Of a stretch of DNA of 40,392 nt, positions 14,957 to 23,782 are shown piece after piece. The notes under the pieces were generated by a model. That model had not been told where the DNA came from, did not search any database, and was given only the letters and a program-made list of their open reading frames with translations. Position numbers and translations under genes: made by a program. Numbering within the stretch: position 1 is the first letter of the stretch; each line of letters starts with the position of its first letter. The stretch spans positions 71,943 to 112,334 of the forward strand of contig NZ_KK211216.1 in the NCBI RefSeq assembly GCF_000621145.1, written 5' to 3'. The stretch comes from Desulfobulbus elongatus DSM 2908 (lineage in GTDB: Bacteria > Desulfobacterota > Desulfobulbia > Desulfobulbales > Desulfobulbaceae).

Positions 14957-16042
14957 TCAACCGCCGGCTTTCCGCTCGGCCTCCATTTTTTCCAGTTCTT
15001 CGAGGAAAACCGGCAGCAGGTCCGCCTCCGCGACCTTCCGGTACAGCTCCCCCTTCTTGAAGATGATTCCCACGCCGTGGCCGCCGGCAATGCCGATGTC
15101 GGCCTCGCGCGCCTCGCCCGGCCCGTTGACCACGCAGCCCATCACCGCCACCTTGAGCGGCGACCGCATGGTTTGCAGGTGCCGCTCCACCTGGTCGGCC
15201 AGGGTGAACAGATCGATGCGGGTGCGGCCGCAGGTGGGGCAGGAAATCAGTTCCGGCCCCCGCTCGCGGATGCGCAGGGCGCGCAGCAGCTCGAACCCGA
15301 CCCGGATTTCCTCCACCGGATCGCGGGTCAGCGAGATGCGGAAGGTATCGCCGATCCCCTCGGCCAGCAGGATGCCCAGGGCCACGCTCGACTTGACCGT
15401 GCCGGCGATGAGGCCGCCCGCCTCGGTCACCCCGAGGTGGAGCGGATAGTCGGTCCGCTCCGCCAGTAGGCGGTAGCCGGCGATGGTGGTCAGCACGTCC
15501 GCGGACTTGATCGAAATCTTGATGTCGAAAAAGCCGTGCCCTTCCAGGAGACGGACATTGTCAAGCGCGCTTTCGATGAGGGCGTCCGGCCGTTGTGGGG
15601 TGGGATAGCCGTAGCGGGCCAGGAGTTCCTTTTCGATGGAGCCGGAATTGACCCCCACCCGGATCGGCACCCCGTGCTGTTTGGCCGCGGCCACCACCCG
15701 GGCCAGCTTGTCCGGCCCGCCGAGGTTGCCCGGATTGATGCGGATGCCCTGGGCGCCGTGCTCCATGGCCGCCACCGCCAGCCGGGCGTCGAAATGGATG
15801 TCGGCGATCAGGGGAATGGCGATCCGGTCCCTGATCGCGGTCAGGGCGCGGGCCGCGGCCATATCCGGCACCGCCACCCGAATGATCTCGCAGCCGGCCC
15901 GCTCCAGTTCATGGATCTGCCGGACCGTGGCCTCGACATCGTCGGTCATGGTGTTGGTCATCGACTGGACGGCGATGGGCGCGTTTCCGCCCACGGCCAC
16001 CGCGCCGACATGAATCTGGCGGGTCGTTCTTCGCGTGATCAT
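14957..16042 (-). CDS. ispG: 4-hydroxy-3-methylbut-2-en-1-yl diphosphate synthase
   Basis: A 361-residue Fe-S enzyme of the non-mevalonate (MEP) isoprenoid pathway that converts MEcPP to HMBPP. The TIM-barrel part is marked by AVQSMTNT, ADIHFDARLA, RINPGN and GVNSGS. The C-terminal 4Fe-4S ligands are C268 and C271 (SCPTCGR), C303 (MGCVVNGPGE) and E310. It is the short, two-domain bacterial form. ATG 16042 follows GGAGG by four bases and overlaps the tsaB stop (ATGA), so translation is coupled. Its partner enzyme gene dxr lies in the same run. Confidence 0.98.
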   Translation of the reverse strand: MITRRTTRQIHVGAVAVGGNAPIAVQSMTNTMTDDVEATVRQIHELERAGCEIIRVAVPDMAAARALTAIRDRIAIPLIADIHFDARLAVAAMEHGAQGIRINPGNLGGPDKLARVVAAAKQHGVPIRVGVNSGSIEKELLARYGYPTPQRPDALIESALDNVRLLEGHGFFDIKISIKSADVLTTIAGYRLLAERTDYPLHLGVTEAGGLIAGTVKSSVALGILLAEGIGDTFRISLTRDPVEEIRVGFELLRALRIRERGPELISCPTCGRTRIDLFTLADQVERHLQTMRSPLKVAVMGCVVNGPGEAREADIGIAGGHGVGIIFKKGELYRKVAEADLLPVFLEELEKMEAERKAGG

Positions 16043-16764
16043 ACCGCCTCCCGGCTCGCCGCCGCCATGGTGCGCAGATTCAGCTCCGCCTCCGAGGCCC
16101 GCACATACAGAGGCACCGCCTGCCCTGCCGATCCACCGATCCCGTCGGCCAGCATCCGGCCGGCGCACAGGCCGATGGTTGCCGCCCTGGGATGGAAGAC
16201 GCCCGTCTCGGCGAGCCGGGCCAGCGGCTGGGCGGCCATCTCGGCGCGGCAGGCCGGCAGGCCCGGACCGACCAGCAGGGTCGGCTCCTGTATCCGCCGG
16301 GCCAGTTCGTTCGGGTTCAGGACGAGGAAGGGGCCGCTTCGCTGCCAGCGCGCCTGCCCATACCGGTACCAGGCCGCGTACACCTGCTGCTTCCGGGCGT
16401 CGAGCAGACAGCAGATCGGCAAATCGACCGGGACGACCTGGGCCGCCAATCCGTCCAGGGTGGGGACGGGCACAAGGGGCACGTCCGCGGCCAGAGCCAG
16501 CCCCTGCGCGGCCGCCATGCCGATCCGCAACCCGGTGAACGACCCCGGTCCCTGGCTGACCGCCACTGCCGCCAACTCGCTCCAGCCGACGCCGGCCGCC
16601 GCCATGACGGCATCGACCGATCCCAAAAGACGCCTGGCGTGGGTCACCTCGGGCTGGAGGGTGTATTCGGCCAGCACCTTGCCCGTCGGGCCGGCACCCC
16701 GCGTCAGGGCCACGCTGCCGCAGCCGGTGGCGGTCTCGATAGCCAGGATCAGGACATCAGCCAT
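16039..16764 (-). CDS. tsaB: tRNA threonylcarbamoyladenosine protein TsaB
   Basis: A 241-residue ASKHA-fold protein that partners TsaD in making t6A37 on ANN-decoding tRNAs; TsaB itself is non-catalytic. Signatures are ILAIETATGCGSVAL at the N-terminus, THARRLL, and SQGPGSFTGLRIG. It lacks the HxxxH metal site of TsaD, as expected. ATG 16764 lies 16 bases inside the end of rseP with no clear ribosome site, so it probably relies on coupling to rseP translation; the stop overlaps ispG by four bases. Confidence 0.93.
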   Translation of the reverse strand: MADVLILAIETATGCGSVALTRGAGPTGKVLAEYTLQPEVTHARRLLGSVDAVMAAAGVGWSELAAVAVSQGPGSFTGLRIGMAAAQGLALAADVPLVPVPTLDGLAAQVVPVDLPICCLLDARKQQVYAAWYRYGQARWQRSGPFLVLNPNELARRIQEPTLLVGPGLPACRAEMAAQPLARLAETGVFHPRAATIGLCAGRMLADGIGGSAGQAVPLYVRASEAELNLRTMAAASREAV

Positions 16765-17834
16765 CGTCTGACCAGTCGGAGGATGTCGTTGTAAAACACG
16801 AACACCATCAGGGTCCCCAGAATGGCGATGCCGATTTTCTGGCTGATTTCCATGGTCCGGTCGCTCAGGGGCTTGCGCCGGACGGCCTCCAGAGAGAGGA
16901 AGACCAAATGGCCGCCGTCGAGCACCGGCACGGGCAGCAGGTTGAGGATGCCAAGATTGACGCTCAGCAGGCCCATGAAGTAGAGCAGGTTCATCCAACC
17001 GGCTTCCATCTGCTGGCCGGCCAGCTCGGCGATCCGGATCGGGCCGCCCAGTTCGCTGGCCGGAATGACCCGCTGGACCATCTTGACGATGCCCATCACC
17101 GTCAGGTAACCGAGGTTCCAGGTCTGGAGCAGGGCCGCCTCGCACGATTCGCCGATGGAGGCCGCCTTGTACTGGATTTCGTCGCTACGGACGATGCCGA
17201 GCATGTACCGTTCGCCCACCTCTTCGCCGAACAGGTTTTTCACCTTCTGCAGAGCGGGCTTGGCGTGAAAAGTCAGTTCCTGTCCCTGGCGGTCCACGAT
17301 CAAGGTGGCCGTTTCGCCGCCGCTGTCCTTGATGCGCTCGGATACATGGATCCACGAGGTGGTGGGAGCGCCGTTGATGGAACGGATGACGTCCCCGGCC
17401 TGCATGCCGGCCTGCTCGGCCACCGACCCGGCGGTGACCTCGCCGATCCGGGTGGAATCGACGGGTTCGGGGATGCCGGCCAAGACGAACATGGCGAAGA
17501 AGAGGACCACGGCAAACAACAGGTTGAACAGCGGCCCGCCGAAGACGATGCCGAACCGCTGCCACACCGCCTTGTGGGAAAAGGAGCGGTGGCGTTCTTC
17601 CGGCTGGACTTCCTCGCCCTGCTGCTCGCCGTACATCTTGACGTAGCCCCCCAGGGGGAAGGCGCTGATGAGGTATTCGGTCTCGCCCCACTGCCGGCTG
17701 ATCAGCTTGTTGCCGAAGCCGAGGGAAAATTTCAGCACCCGCACGCCGAAGGCCTTTGCCAGCAGGAAATGGCCCAGCTCGTGCACGAAAATCAAAACGC
17801 CAAGAACGATGATAAAGGAAACAACGGCATTCAT
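16749..17834 (-). CDS. rseP: RseP-type site-2 intramembrane zinc metalloprotease
   Basis: A 361-residue inner-membrane protease that cleaves membrane-bound anti-sigma factors and leftover signal peptides. Zinc ligands are in HELGH (H18, E19, H22) within the first membrane segment and in LLPVPVLDGGH near the C-terminus. Membrane segments lie at about 5-25, 95-120, 280-310 and 335-355. A single PDZ domain lies in the periplasmic part (GEVTAGSVAEQAGMQAGDVI), against two in E. coli (about 450 aa). ATG 17834 has no strong ribosome site. It is 63 bp after dxr and overlaps tsaB. Confidence 0.97.
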   Translation of the reverse strand: MNAVVSFIIVLGVLIFVHELGHFLLAKAFGVRVLKFSLGFGNKLISRQWGETEYLISAFPLGGYVKMYGEQQGEEVQPEERHRSFSHKAVWQRFGIVFGGPLFNLLFAVVLFFAMFVLAGIPEPVDSTRIGEVTAGSVAEQAGMQAGDVIRSINGAPTTSWIHVSERIKDSGGETATLIVDRQGQELTFHAKPALQKVKNLFGEEVGERYMLGIVRSDEIQYKAASIGESCEAALLQTWNLGYLTVMGIVKMVQRVIPASELGGPIRIAELAGQQMEAGWMNLLYFMGLLSVNLGILNLLPVPVLDGGHLVFLSLEAVRRKPLSDRTMEISQKIGIAILGTLMVFVFYNDILRLVRRWLMS

Positions 17835-17897
17835 GTCATGGACTACCAGTCAACAATCGTATGAAAAATACCTGAATGGAGAGCGGGAGGCAACCGT

Positions 17898-19055
17898 TCA
17901 GGCGCAACCGATCGCCTCTTCGGCCACCAGCCGCGCCTCCCGGTCGGCGGCCAGGATCGCCTCCAGGTCCAGTTCGTCGCCCTGGCCGGTGGCCTCCAGC
18001 GTGGTGGCGACCACAGCCGCAATCTGCGTGAACCCGATCCTGCCGGCAAGGAAGGCCGCCACCGCGACCTCGTTGGCGGCGTTGAGCACCGCCGGCTTGA
18101 CGCCGCCCATGGCCAGCGCCTCGTAGGCCATCTTAAGGGCCGGGAATCGCTGATGATCGGGCTGCTCAAAGGCAAGCCCGCCGCACTGCGCCAGACTGAG
18201 ACTGGGTAGTGCCAACTCCAACCGCTCGGGATAGGAAAGCGCGTAGGCAATGGGGATGCGCATGTCCGGGATGCCCAACTGGGCCACCACCGAGCCGTCC
18301 CGGTATTCCACCAGGGAATGCACGATGGACTGGGGGTGCACCACCACCTCGATCCGCTCCGGCAAAACATCGAACAGCCAGCGGGCCTCGATCACCTCCA
18401 GCCCCTTATTCATCAGCGTTGCCGAATCGATGGAAATTTTCCGGCCCATGGTCCAGTTGGGATGTGCCAGAGCCTGGTCGGGAACGGCGGCGGCCAGGGC
18501 TTCGGCGTTCCAGGTACGAAAGGGTCCGCCGGAGGCGGTGAGGATAATCCTGGCCACATCTTCCCGGCGGCCGGCCTCCAGGGCCTGAAAGATGGCGCTG
18601 TGCTCCGAATCGATGGGCAGAAGGCGCACCCCGTGCGTCCGGACCGCTGCCATGATCAGCCGGCCGGCCATGACCAGGGTTTCCTTGTTGGCCAGGCCGA
18701 GATCCTTGCCGGCGCGGATGGCCGCCAAGGCCGGCAGCAATCCCACCGAACCGACCACCGCGGAAACGACCATGTCCGCCGACGGCAGGGCGGCAACCTC
18801 ACAGTTGCCCTCCATGCCGGTGACAATCCGGGCATGATAGCGCGCGGGCAGCAGCGCCGCAAGGTTTGTGGCCAGGGCCGGCTCGCCCACCGCAATGCAT
18901 TCCGGTTCGAATTCCCGCACCTGGGCGGCCAGCAACTCGACATTCCGGCCCGCTGACAGGCCGACGACCCTGAATTGTCCGGGAAACTGCCGCACCACCG
19001 CCAGGACGTTGCAACCGATGGAACCGGTGGAACCGAGCAGGGACAGGGCTTTCAT
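17898..19055 (-). CDS. dxr: 1-deoxy-D-xylulose 5-phosphate reductoisomerase
   Basis: A 385-residue NADPH-dependent enzyme making MEP from DXP, the committed step of the MEP isoprenoid pathway. LLGSTGSIG at the N-terminus is the NADPH loop. LPIDSEHSA and NKGLEVIEA hold the acidic metal ligands, and VHPQSIVHS lies in the catalytic loop region. ATG 19055 shares one base with the cdsA stop (TGATG), so it is reinitiation-coupled; the in-frame extension up to 19499 lies inside cdsA and is not used. Downstream in the same run is ispG, and upstream are the isoprenoid and lipid genes uppS and cdsA. Confidence 0.98.
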   Translation of the reverse strand: MKALSLLGSTGSIGCNVLAVVRQFPGQFRVVGLSAGRNVELLAAQVREFEPECIAVGEPALATNLAALLPARYHARIVTGMEGNCEVAALPSADMVVSAVVGSVGLLPALAAIRAGKDLGLANKETLVMAGRLIMAAVRTHGVRLLPIDSEHSAIFQALEAGRREDVARIILTASGGPFRTWNAEALAAAVPDQALAHPNWTMGRKISIDSATLMNKGLEVIEARWLFDVLPERIEVVVHPQSIVHSLVEYRDGSVVAQLGIPDMRIPIAYALSYPERLELALPSLSLAQCGGLAFEQPDHQRFPALKMAYEALAMGGVKPAVLNAANEVAVAAFLAGRIGFTQIAAVVATTLEATGQGDELDLEAILAADREARLVAEEAIGCA

Positions 19056-19846
19056 CACACCAGACCGAAACGAAGCATATAGTAGAGCACCGGCGCGGTG
19101 AGCAGGAGACTGTCGAGCCGATCCAGGAGACCGCCGTGACCGAAGAGAATGGTGCCGGAATCCTTGACCCCCACCGATCGCTTGATCATCGATTCGGTCA
19201 GATCCCCGACAATGCCGACCATGATCAGGACCATCGCCACAAACAACAGTATCCCCGGATTGGCCGGCTGGGAGAACAACAGATTGACGCCTTCGGCCGC
19301 GGCCACCCCGGCGACCATGCCGCCGACCCCGCCCGCCACCGTTTTCTTCGGGCTGATGAGGGGAAACAGCCTGCGCTTGCCGAAGGTCCGGCCGGCATAG
19401 TAGGCGCCGGTGTCCGAACCGGCGACAATCGCGACCAGCATGGTCAGCCAAAAGGCCCCCTGCGGGTCGGCCCGCAGCAGGACCATGTGGGCCATGCATC
19501 CCGAGATATAAATGGAGGCGAACCCGGCATAGCCGGCGTACTTCAAGGTATCGTCGAGAATGCCGTATCCCTGGAGCGCCAGCACGGCGAGGGTCAGCAG
19601 ACCGGCCATCATCCCGGCGAGCACCAGGTCGCCCTGCCCGAAAAAGGCGGCCAGCACAGGCCCGAGGCAGCAGACGATCGTGGCCGCGTGCCGCCAGCCC
19701 CGCAGGGCCAGGACCATGCGAAAAAATTCATGGAGCGCCAGCACGGCTCCCAGAACGATCACGGCCCAAAACAGTGCGAACGGCCCCCGGAAAAGCAGAA
19801 GAAGCCATCCTGCGGCCATGCATATCCCGGGAATAACGCGACTCAT
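19055..19846 (-). CDS. cdsA: Phosphatidate cytidylyltransferase
   Basis: A 263-residue integral membrane enzyme making CDP-diacylglycerol from phosphatidate and CTP. It is hydrophobic throughout, with about seven to eight membrane segments, and ends with the CDS signature: [13 protein letters not shown] followed by [14 protein letters not shown] (the family pattern has PGHGG; here Pro is Phe). [10 protein letters not shown] and [15 protein letters not shown] also match. ATG 19846 begins six bases after the uppS stop. The usual family length is about 265-285. Confidence 0.96.
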   Translation of the reverse strand: MSRVIPGICMAAGWLLLLFRGPFALFWAVIVLGAVLALHEFFRMVLALRGWRHAATIVCCLGPVLAAFFGQGDLVLAGMMAGLLTLAVLALQGYGILDDTLKYAGYAGFASIYISGCMAHMVLLRADPQGAFWLTMLVAIVAGSDTGAYYAGRTFGKRRLFPLISPKKTVAGGVGGMVAGVAAAEGVNLLFSQPANPGILLFVAMVLIMVGIVGDLTESMIKRSVGVKDSGTILFGHGGLLDRLDSLLLTAPVLYYMLRFGLV

Positions 19847-19852
19847 CGCACC

Positions 19853-20608
19853 CTACTCCGCCGTCACCTGCGCACCGGTTTTGCCGAAGCGGCGCTGCCT
19901 GAGATGAAAGGTATGAACGGCATCCAGGAACTGCTGTTTTCTAAAATCGGGCCAACGGGTTTCGGTGAAATAGAGTTCGGCATAGGACGCCTGCCACAGG
20001 AGAAAATTGGACAGGCGATGCTCGCCGCCGGTGCGGATGACGAGATCCGGATCCGGCTGACCGGCGGTGAAGAGATGGTCGCTGATGGTGGTTTCGGAGA
20101 ACGTGCGCCAATCGAGGGCACCTTCCTGGCATTGCCTCGCCATCTCCCGGCAGGCCAGTACCAGTTCGCTCCGACCGCCGTAACTGAGCGCCAGGTTCAG
20201 GGTCATGCCCCGGCAGGAGCGGGTGTCGGCAATGACCTGCCGCAGTACATCCCGAACGTCTTCGGACAGGCGATCCTGCTCGCCCAGGCAGTGCAGCCGG
20301 ATATCGTTGCGCACCATGGTTCGCAACTCCGACTGAAGATAGCTTTTCAACAGGCCCATCAATCCGCTGACTTCACCGGCGGGCCGATTCCAGTTTTCCG
20401 TCGAAAAGGCATAGAGGGTCAGGACTTCGACCCCGATTTCGCGGGCGGTCTCGACGACCTCCCGAACCGAATCCACGCCCGCCTTGTGGCCGAACAATCG
20501 GGGGCGATGCCGCTCCTCGGCCCAGCGCCCGTTGCCGTCCATGATGATGGCCACATGGCGGGGGGCTGGCGGTCTATGTGTGTCTGGTGCATCCACGATC
20601 ACTGGCAC
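19853..20608 (-). CDS. uppS: Undecaprenyl diphosphate synthase (cis-prenyltransferase)
   Basis: A 251-residue enzyme that makes the C55 lipid carrier for peptidoglycan. HVAIIMDGNGRWA has the catalytic Asp (D24), and GHKAGVDS, LYAFSTENWNRP and RTGGEHRLSNFLLW complete the substrate site. No ATG lies between the frr stop and the catalytic motif, so a GTG must be used: 20608, 20602 or 20596. I give 20608, 10 bases after the frr stop; none has a clear ribosome site. An ATG at 20662 would overlap frr by over 40 bases. Expression probably depends on coupling to frr. Confidence 0.93.
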   Translation of the reverse strand: MPVIVDAPDTHRPPAPRHVAIIMDGNGRWAEERHRPRLFGHKAGVDSVREVVETAREIGVEVLTLYAFSTENWNRPAGEVSGLMGLLKSYLQSELRTMVRNDIRLHCLGEQDRLSEDVRDVLRQVIADTRSCRGMTLNLALSYGGRSELVLACREMARQCQEGALDWRTFSETTISDHLFTAGQPDPDLVIRTGGEHRLSNFLLWQASYAELYFTETRWPDFRKQQFLDAVHTFHLRQRRFGKTGAQVTAE

Positions 20609-20618
20609 GAGGAGGGCG

Positions 20619-21176
20619 TTACACCGCCATGACCTCTTTCTCCTTTCCTCCGGCGATCTCATCGACTTGACTGACATAGCCGTCGGTCACCTTTTGCGCC
20701 TCTTCCTGCAGCCGGAACATCTCGTCCTCGGAGATGGTCTTGTCCTTCTTCAGCTTCTTCAGGGACTCGTTGGCATCGCGACGGACATTGCGGATGGCGA
20801 CCTTGTATTCCTCGCCGATCTTCTTGACTTGCTTCACCAGTTCCTTGCGGCGCTCACCGGTGAGCGGGGGAATAGTCAGCCGGACGACATTGCCATCGCT
20901 TTGCGGGGTGAGCCCCAATCCGGAGGCCAGAATCGCCTTTTCAATGGCGGGCAGCAGTTGCGGGTCCCATGGTTTGATGGCAATCATGTTGTTCTCGGGA
21001 ATGGTCAGCGTCCCGACCTGGTCCATGGGCATCTGCGAACCGTAGGCATTCACCTTTATCCCATCGAGCAGGGACAGCGAGGCCCGTCCGGTTCTGATCT
21101 TCACCAGTTCCCGTTTCAGGGCCTCGATACTCGACGCCATTTTATCCTGCAGTTGATCGATGATCGCGTTTGTCAT
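20619..21176 (-). CDS. frr: Ribosome recycling factor
   Basis: A 185-residue factor that, with EF-G, splits post-termination ribosomes; the length is exactly typical. It is a long three-helix bundle with the hallmark RTGRASLSLLDGIKVNAYGS near the hinge and LTGERRKELVKQVKKIGEEYKVAIRN in helix 3 (each shown to the limit that is diagnostic). ATG 21176 follows GAGG by five bases. It lies 94 bp after pyrH, the usual bacterial order. Confidence 0.98.
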   Translation of the reverse strand: MTNAIIDQLQDKMASSIEALKRELVKIRTGRASLSLLDGIKVNAYGSQMPMDQVGTLTIPENNMIAIKPWDPQLLPAIEKAILASGLGLTPQSDGNVVRLTIPPLTGERRKELVKQVKKIGEEYKVAIRNVRRDANESLKKLKKDKTISEDEMFRLQEEAQKVTDGYVSQVDEIAGGKEKEVMAV

Positions 21177-21270
21177 AGCATCCTCGCTCCAGCACTTGCG
21201 GTCCGTAGAGAATGTGGCACCCGCCAAGGTCGTGGCCGCGCCTTCCGGGTTGCGCCGGAAACCTGTTGGG

Positions 21271-21978
21271 TTAATTGGAGATGAGCGTGCCGACGTCCTC
21301 GCCCATGACCGCCTTGACGATGTTGCCCGGCTTGGTCATGTCAAAAACGAAGATCGGCAGGTTGTTATCCCGGGCCAGGGAAATGCCCGCGGCATCCATG
21401 ATCCTGAGATCGTCGCGCAGGACCGTGGAGTAGGTCAGGGTATGATACCGGACGGCATTGGCGTCTTTCTCCGGATCACGGTCGTAGACGCCGTCCACCC
21501 TGGTCGCCTTCATGATCACGTCGGCCTTGATTTCCAGGGCGCGCAGAACGGCCGCGGTATCGGTGGTGAAATAGGGATTGCCGGTTCCGGCGGCAAAGAT
21601 GACGATCCGTTTCCGCTCCAGATGCTCAAGCGCCTTCAGGCGCTCATACGGCTCGCACACGTTGAGCATGGTGATGGCCGACATCACTTTGGTCGGTATG
21701 CCCAGGCTTTCCAGCCCATCCTGCACCGCCAGCGAGTTCATCACCGTGCCCAGCATGCCCATGTTGTCCGCGGAACTCCGGTCCATGCCGCTGGCCGCTC
21801 CGGCAACCCCGCGGAAGATATTGCCGGCGCCGATCACAAGGGCCAGTTCGATCCTGAGATTGTGCAGGGCCTGGATTTCCTGAGACAGGAATTTGACCAC
21901 ATCGGGACTGATCCCATAGGCCTTCTCGCCCATCAGCGCTTCTCCGCTGATTTTCAAGAGCACACGTTTGAATTTCAT
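21271..21978 (-). CDS. pyrH: Uridylate kinase
   Basis: A 235-residue hexameric UMP kinase of the amino-acid-kinase fold, making UDP from [15 protein letters not shown] is the ATP-side loop, [12 protein letters not shown] and [11 protein letters not shown] line the nucleotide site, and [16 protein letters not shown] is the UMP-binding stretch. ATG 21978 follows GGCAGG. It is separated from tsf by 82 bp that carry a 15-bp perfect stem-loop (22005-22040). Confidence 0.98.
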   Translation of the reverse strand: MKFKRVLLKISGEALMGEKAYGISPDVVKFLSQEIQALHNLRIELALVIGAGNIFRGVAGAASGMDRSSADNMGMLGTVMNSLAVQDGLESLGIPTKVMSAITMLNVCEPYERLKALEHLERKRIVIFAAGTGNPYFTTDTAAVLRALEIKADVIMKATRVDGVYDRDPEKDANAVRYHTLTYSTVLRDDLRIMDAAGISLARDNNLPIFVFDMTKPGNIVKAVMGEDVGTLISN

Positions 21979-22004
21979 CCTGCCGCCCCCTGCGACGTAT
22001 CCGA

Positions 22005-22040
22005 ACGCCGGTCAGGGACGAGTCTGTCCCTGACCGGCGT
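22005..22040 (-). other. Perfect 15-bp stem-loop between tsf and pyrH
   Basis: Arms ACGCCGGTCAGGGAC (22005-22019) and GTCCCTGACCGGCGT (22026-22040) are fully complementary around a six-base loop. In transcription direction no T-run follows, so it is not a classical intrinsic terminator; it could be a processing or stability element or a weak terminator that lowers pyrH expression relative to rpsB-tsf. Confidence 0.8.
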
Positions 22041-22060
22041 CACTCTCCAAAAAATATCCG

Positions 22061-22651
22061 TTATCCGATCTGGAACCGGGCGAATTTCTTGATCGAAATA
22101 TTCTCGCCCATCTTGGCGACCAGTTCATTCAGCAGATCCTGAACGGTCAAGTCAGGATTCTTCACATATTTTTGTTCCATCAGGCAAACCTCGGCGAGAT
22201 ATTTCTCAATCTTGCCGGAAACGATCTTATCGACGATCTGCTGGGGTTTGCCTGATTCAAGCGCCTGATTGACGTAAATGTCCTTTTCCCGCTGCAGGAT
22301 ATCGGCGGGCACCTCCTCCCGGGTGACGGCAACCGGATTGACGGCGGCGATATGCATGGCGACATTTTTGGCAAAGGCCTTGAAATCATCCGTCTTGGCG
22401 ACGAAATCGGTTTCGCAGCCGACCTCCACCATCACGCCCAGCTTGCCGCCGGCATGGATGTAGCATTCCACCACCCCTTCCTTGGTTTCGCGGCCGGCAC
22501 GCTTGGCGGCGACCGCCAGACCTTTTTGCCGCAACAGGTCGACAGCTTTCTCCATGTCACCCGCGGTTTCCGTCAATGCCTTCTTGCAGTCCATCATGCC
22601 CGCATTGGTTTTATCGCGCAGTTCCTTCACCATCTGGCTTGTAATAGTCAC
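22061..22651 (-). CDS. tsf: Elongation factor Ts
   Basis: A 196-residue nucleotide exchange factor for EF-Tu. It is the short form of about 200 aa found in many non-gamma bacteria, not the 283 aa of E. coli. The N-terminal UBA-like part has VKELRDKTNAGMMDCKKAL, and the conserved TDFVAK exchange motif follows. The start is GTG 22651 with GGAGAGG upstream; the next in-frame ATG lies inside the conserved region. It follows rpsB by 133 bp, an interval with a stem-loop. Confidence 0.97.
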   Translation of the reverse strand: MTITSQMVKELRDKTNAGMMDCKKALTETAGDMEKAVDLLRQKGLAVAAKRAGRETKEGVVECYIHAGGKLGVMVEVGCETDFVAKTDDFKAFAKNVAMHIAAVNPVAVTREEVPADILQREKDIYVNQALESGKPQQIVDKIVSGKIEKYLAEVCLMEQKYVKNPDLTVQDLLNELVAKMGENISIKKFARFQIG

Positions 22652-22715
22652 GTTCCTCTCCTTCTCCCAAAACTGATTTTCAGCAGAACACAAACGTATT
22701 TCAGTATGGCAGAGA

Positions 22716-22749
22716 GGAACCGGCAAAAAATGCATGTTCCGCCGGTTCC
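22716..22749 (-). other. Stem-loop between rpsB and tsf
   Basis: Arms GGAACCGGC (22716-22724) and GCCGGTTCC (22741-22749) form a 9-bp perfect stem with a 16-base loop. The T-run lies in the loop, not after the stem, so it is more likely an mRNA processing or attenuation element than a terminator. Confidence 0.6.
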
Positions 22750-22784
22750 TTCCGCAACGACGTCCGCTTCCAGCAGCGGCCGCT

Positions 22785-23561
22785 TTATTCCTCGTCCATC
22801 TTTGCCGCCAGCTCATCCTCGATGCCAGTGGTCATGGCCGCTTCCAACTCGTCGACATTGGCATCGGTTTCTTCGCCCCGGCGCGCTTTTCCCTCAAGGG
22901 CCGCTTCGGCCATCATCGAAGTGATCAATTTGATGGCGCGGATCGCGTCGTCGTTGCCGGGAATGACAAAATCGACCCCATCCGGGTCGCAGTTGGTATC
23001 GGTGAGGGCGATCACCGGAATACCGAGCTTGTTGGCCTCGCCCACGGCAATATCTTCCTTCTTCGGATCAATGACAAAAAGCACGTCCGGCAGGCTGCGC
23101 ATGTTTTTGATCCCGCCGATGTTGCGGTCAAGTTTGACCCGTTCTTTTTCCATCTGCAACACCTCCTTTTTGGGAAAGCGGTTGATCGATCCGTCGGCCT
23201 GCATGGCCTCGATTTTCTTAAGGCGATCAACGGAGTGCCGGATGGTCTGGAAATTGGTCAACATGCCGCCAAGCCAGCGATGATTGATGTAGAACATGCC
23301 GCAACGATTGGCTTCTTCCTGAATGATGGTCTGCCCTTGCCGCTTGGTGCAGACAAAAAGTACCGACCCGCCGTTGGCGACGGTGTCGACCATGGCGCCG
23401 TATGCCTTTTTGAACAGCTTCATGGTGATGTCAAGATTGACGATATAAATGCCGTTCCGGGGACCGTAAATGTAGGGTTTCATCTTCGGATTCCACCGCC
23501 TGGTCTGATGACCGAAGTGAAGTCCCGCCTCAAGCATCTGCCGCATCGTGACCGTTGTCAT
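22785..23561 (-). CDS. rpsB: 30S ribosomal protein S2
   Basis: A 258-residue small-subunit protein, full length. Family features include [21 protein letters not shown] at the N-terminus (first 20 residues diagnostic), GTRR-equivalent TKRQGQ, and [21 protein letters not shown]. An acidic tail with EEETD-like stretches ends it. ATG 23561 follows GAGGAG. It is the first gene of the long translation and lipid operon, with a leader of about 135 bases from the promoter at 23702-23730. Confidence 0.98.
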   Translation of the reverse strand: MTTVTMRQMLEAGLHFGHQTRRWNPKMKPYIYGPRNGIYIVNLDITMKLFKKAYGAMVDTVANGGSVLFVCTKRQGQTIIQEEANRCGMFYINHRWLGGMLTNFQTIRHSVDRLKKIEAMQADGSINRFPKKEVLQMEKERVKLDRNIGGIKNMRSLPDVLFVIDPKKEDIAVGEANKLGIPVIALTDTNCDPDGVDFVIPGNDDAIRAIKLITSMMAEAALEGKARRGEETDANVDELEAAMTTGIEDELAAKMDEE

Positions 23562-23701
23562 AGCTACTCCTCTGTTTTGGTTTTTCCTCCATCCCTCGGC
23601 CAATTCCACCCAACGGGGGAACACCAAAGAGCCGTTCAAGGGGATGTGTGTGATGAAGCCGGCCCTTGATCAGATACCGGCGTCTGCAAAATGAACCCTT
23701 C

Positions 23702-23730
23702 TTCTTATCACGATAAATCATGAATTTCAA
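23702..23730 (-). promoter_or_regulatory. Probable sigma-70 promoter of the rpsB operon
   Basis: On the minus strand TTGAAA (23730-23725), a 17-base spacer and TAAGAA (23707-23702) preceded by TGA, an extended -10 feature. It lies in the 220-bp gap before rpsB and yields a leader of about 135 bases, long enough to hold structure: AACGG and CCGTT arms lie about 15 bases apart at 23612-23636. The -10 match is only moderate. Confidence 0.45.
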
Positions 23731-23768
23731 GAGCGGCTTGTTGCCTCGCCGACTTCGCATGGGACAAG

Positions 23769-23782
23769 AGCCGACCACGGCT
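23769..23782 (-). terminator. Possible weak terminator after the YkgJ-type gene
   Basis: A 5-bp stem AGCCG/CGGCT with a TGGT loop begins at the last base of the stop codon and is followed by CTTGTCC on the minus strand. The stem is short and the T-tract poor, so read-through into the rpsB region is likely. Confidence 0.25.
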
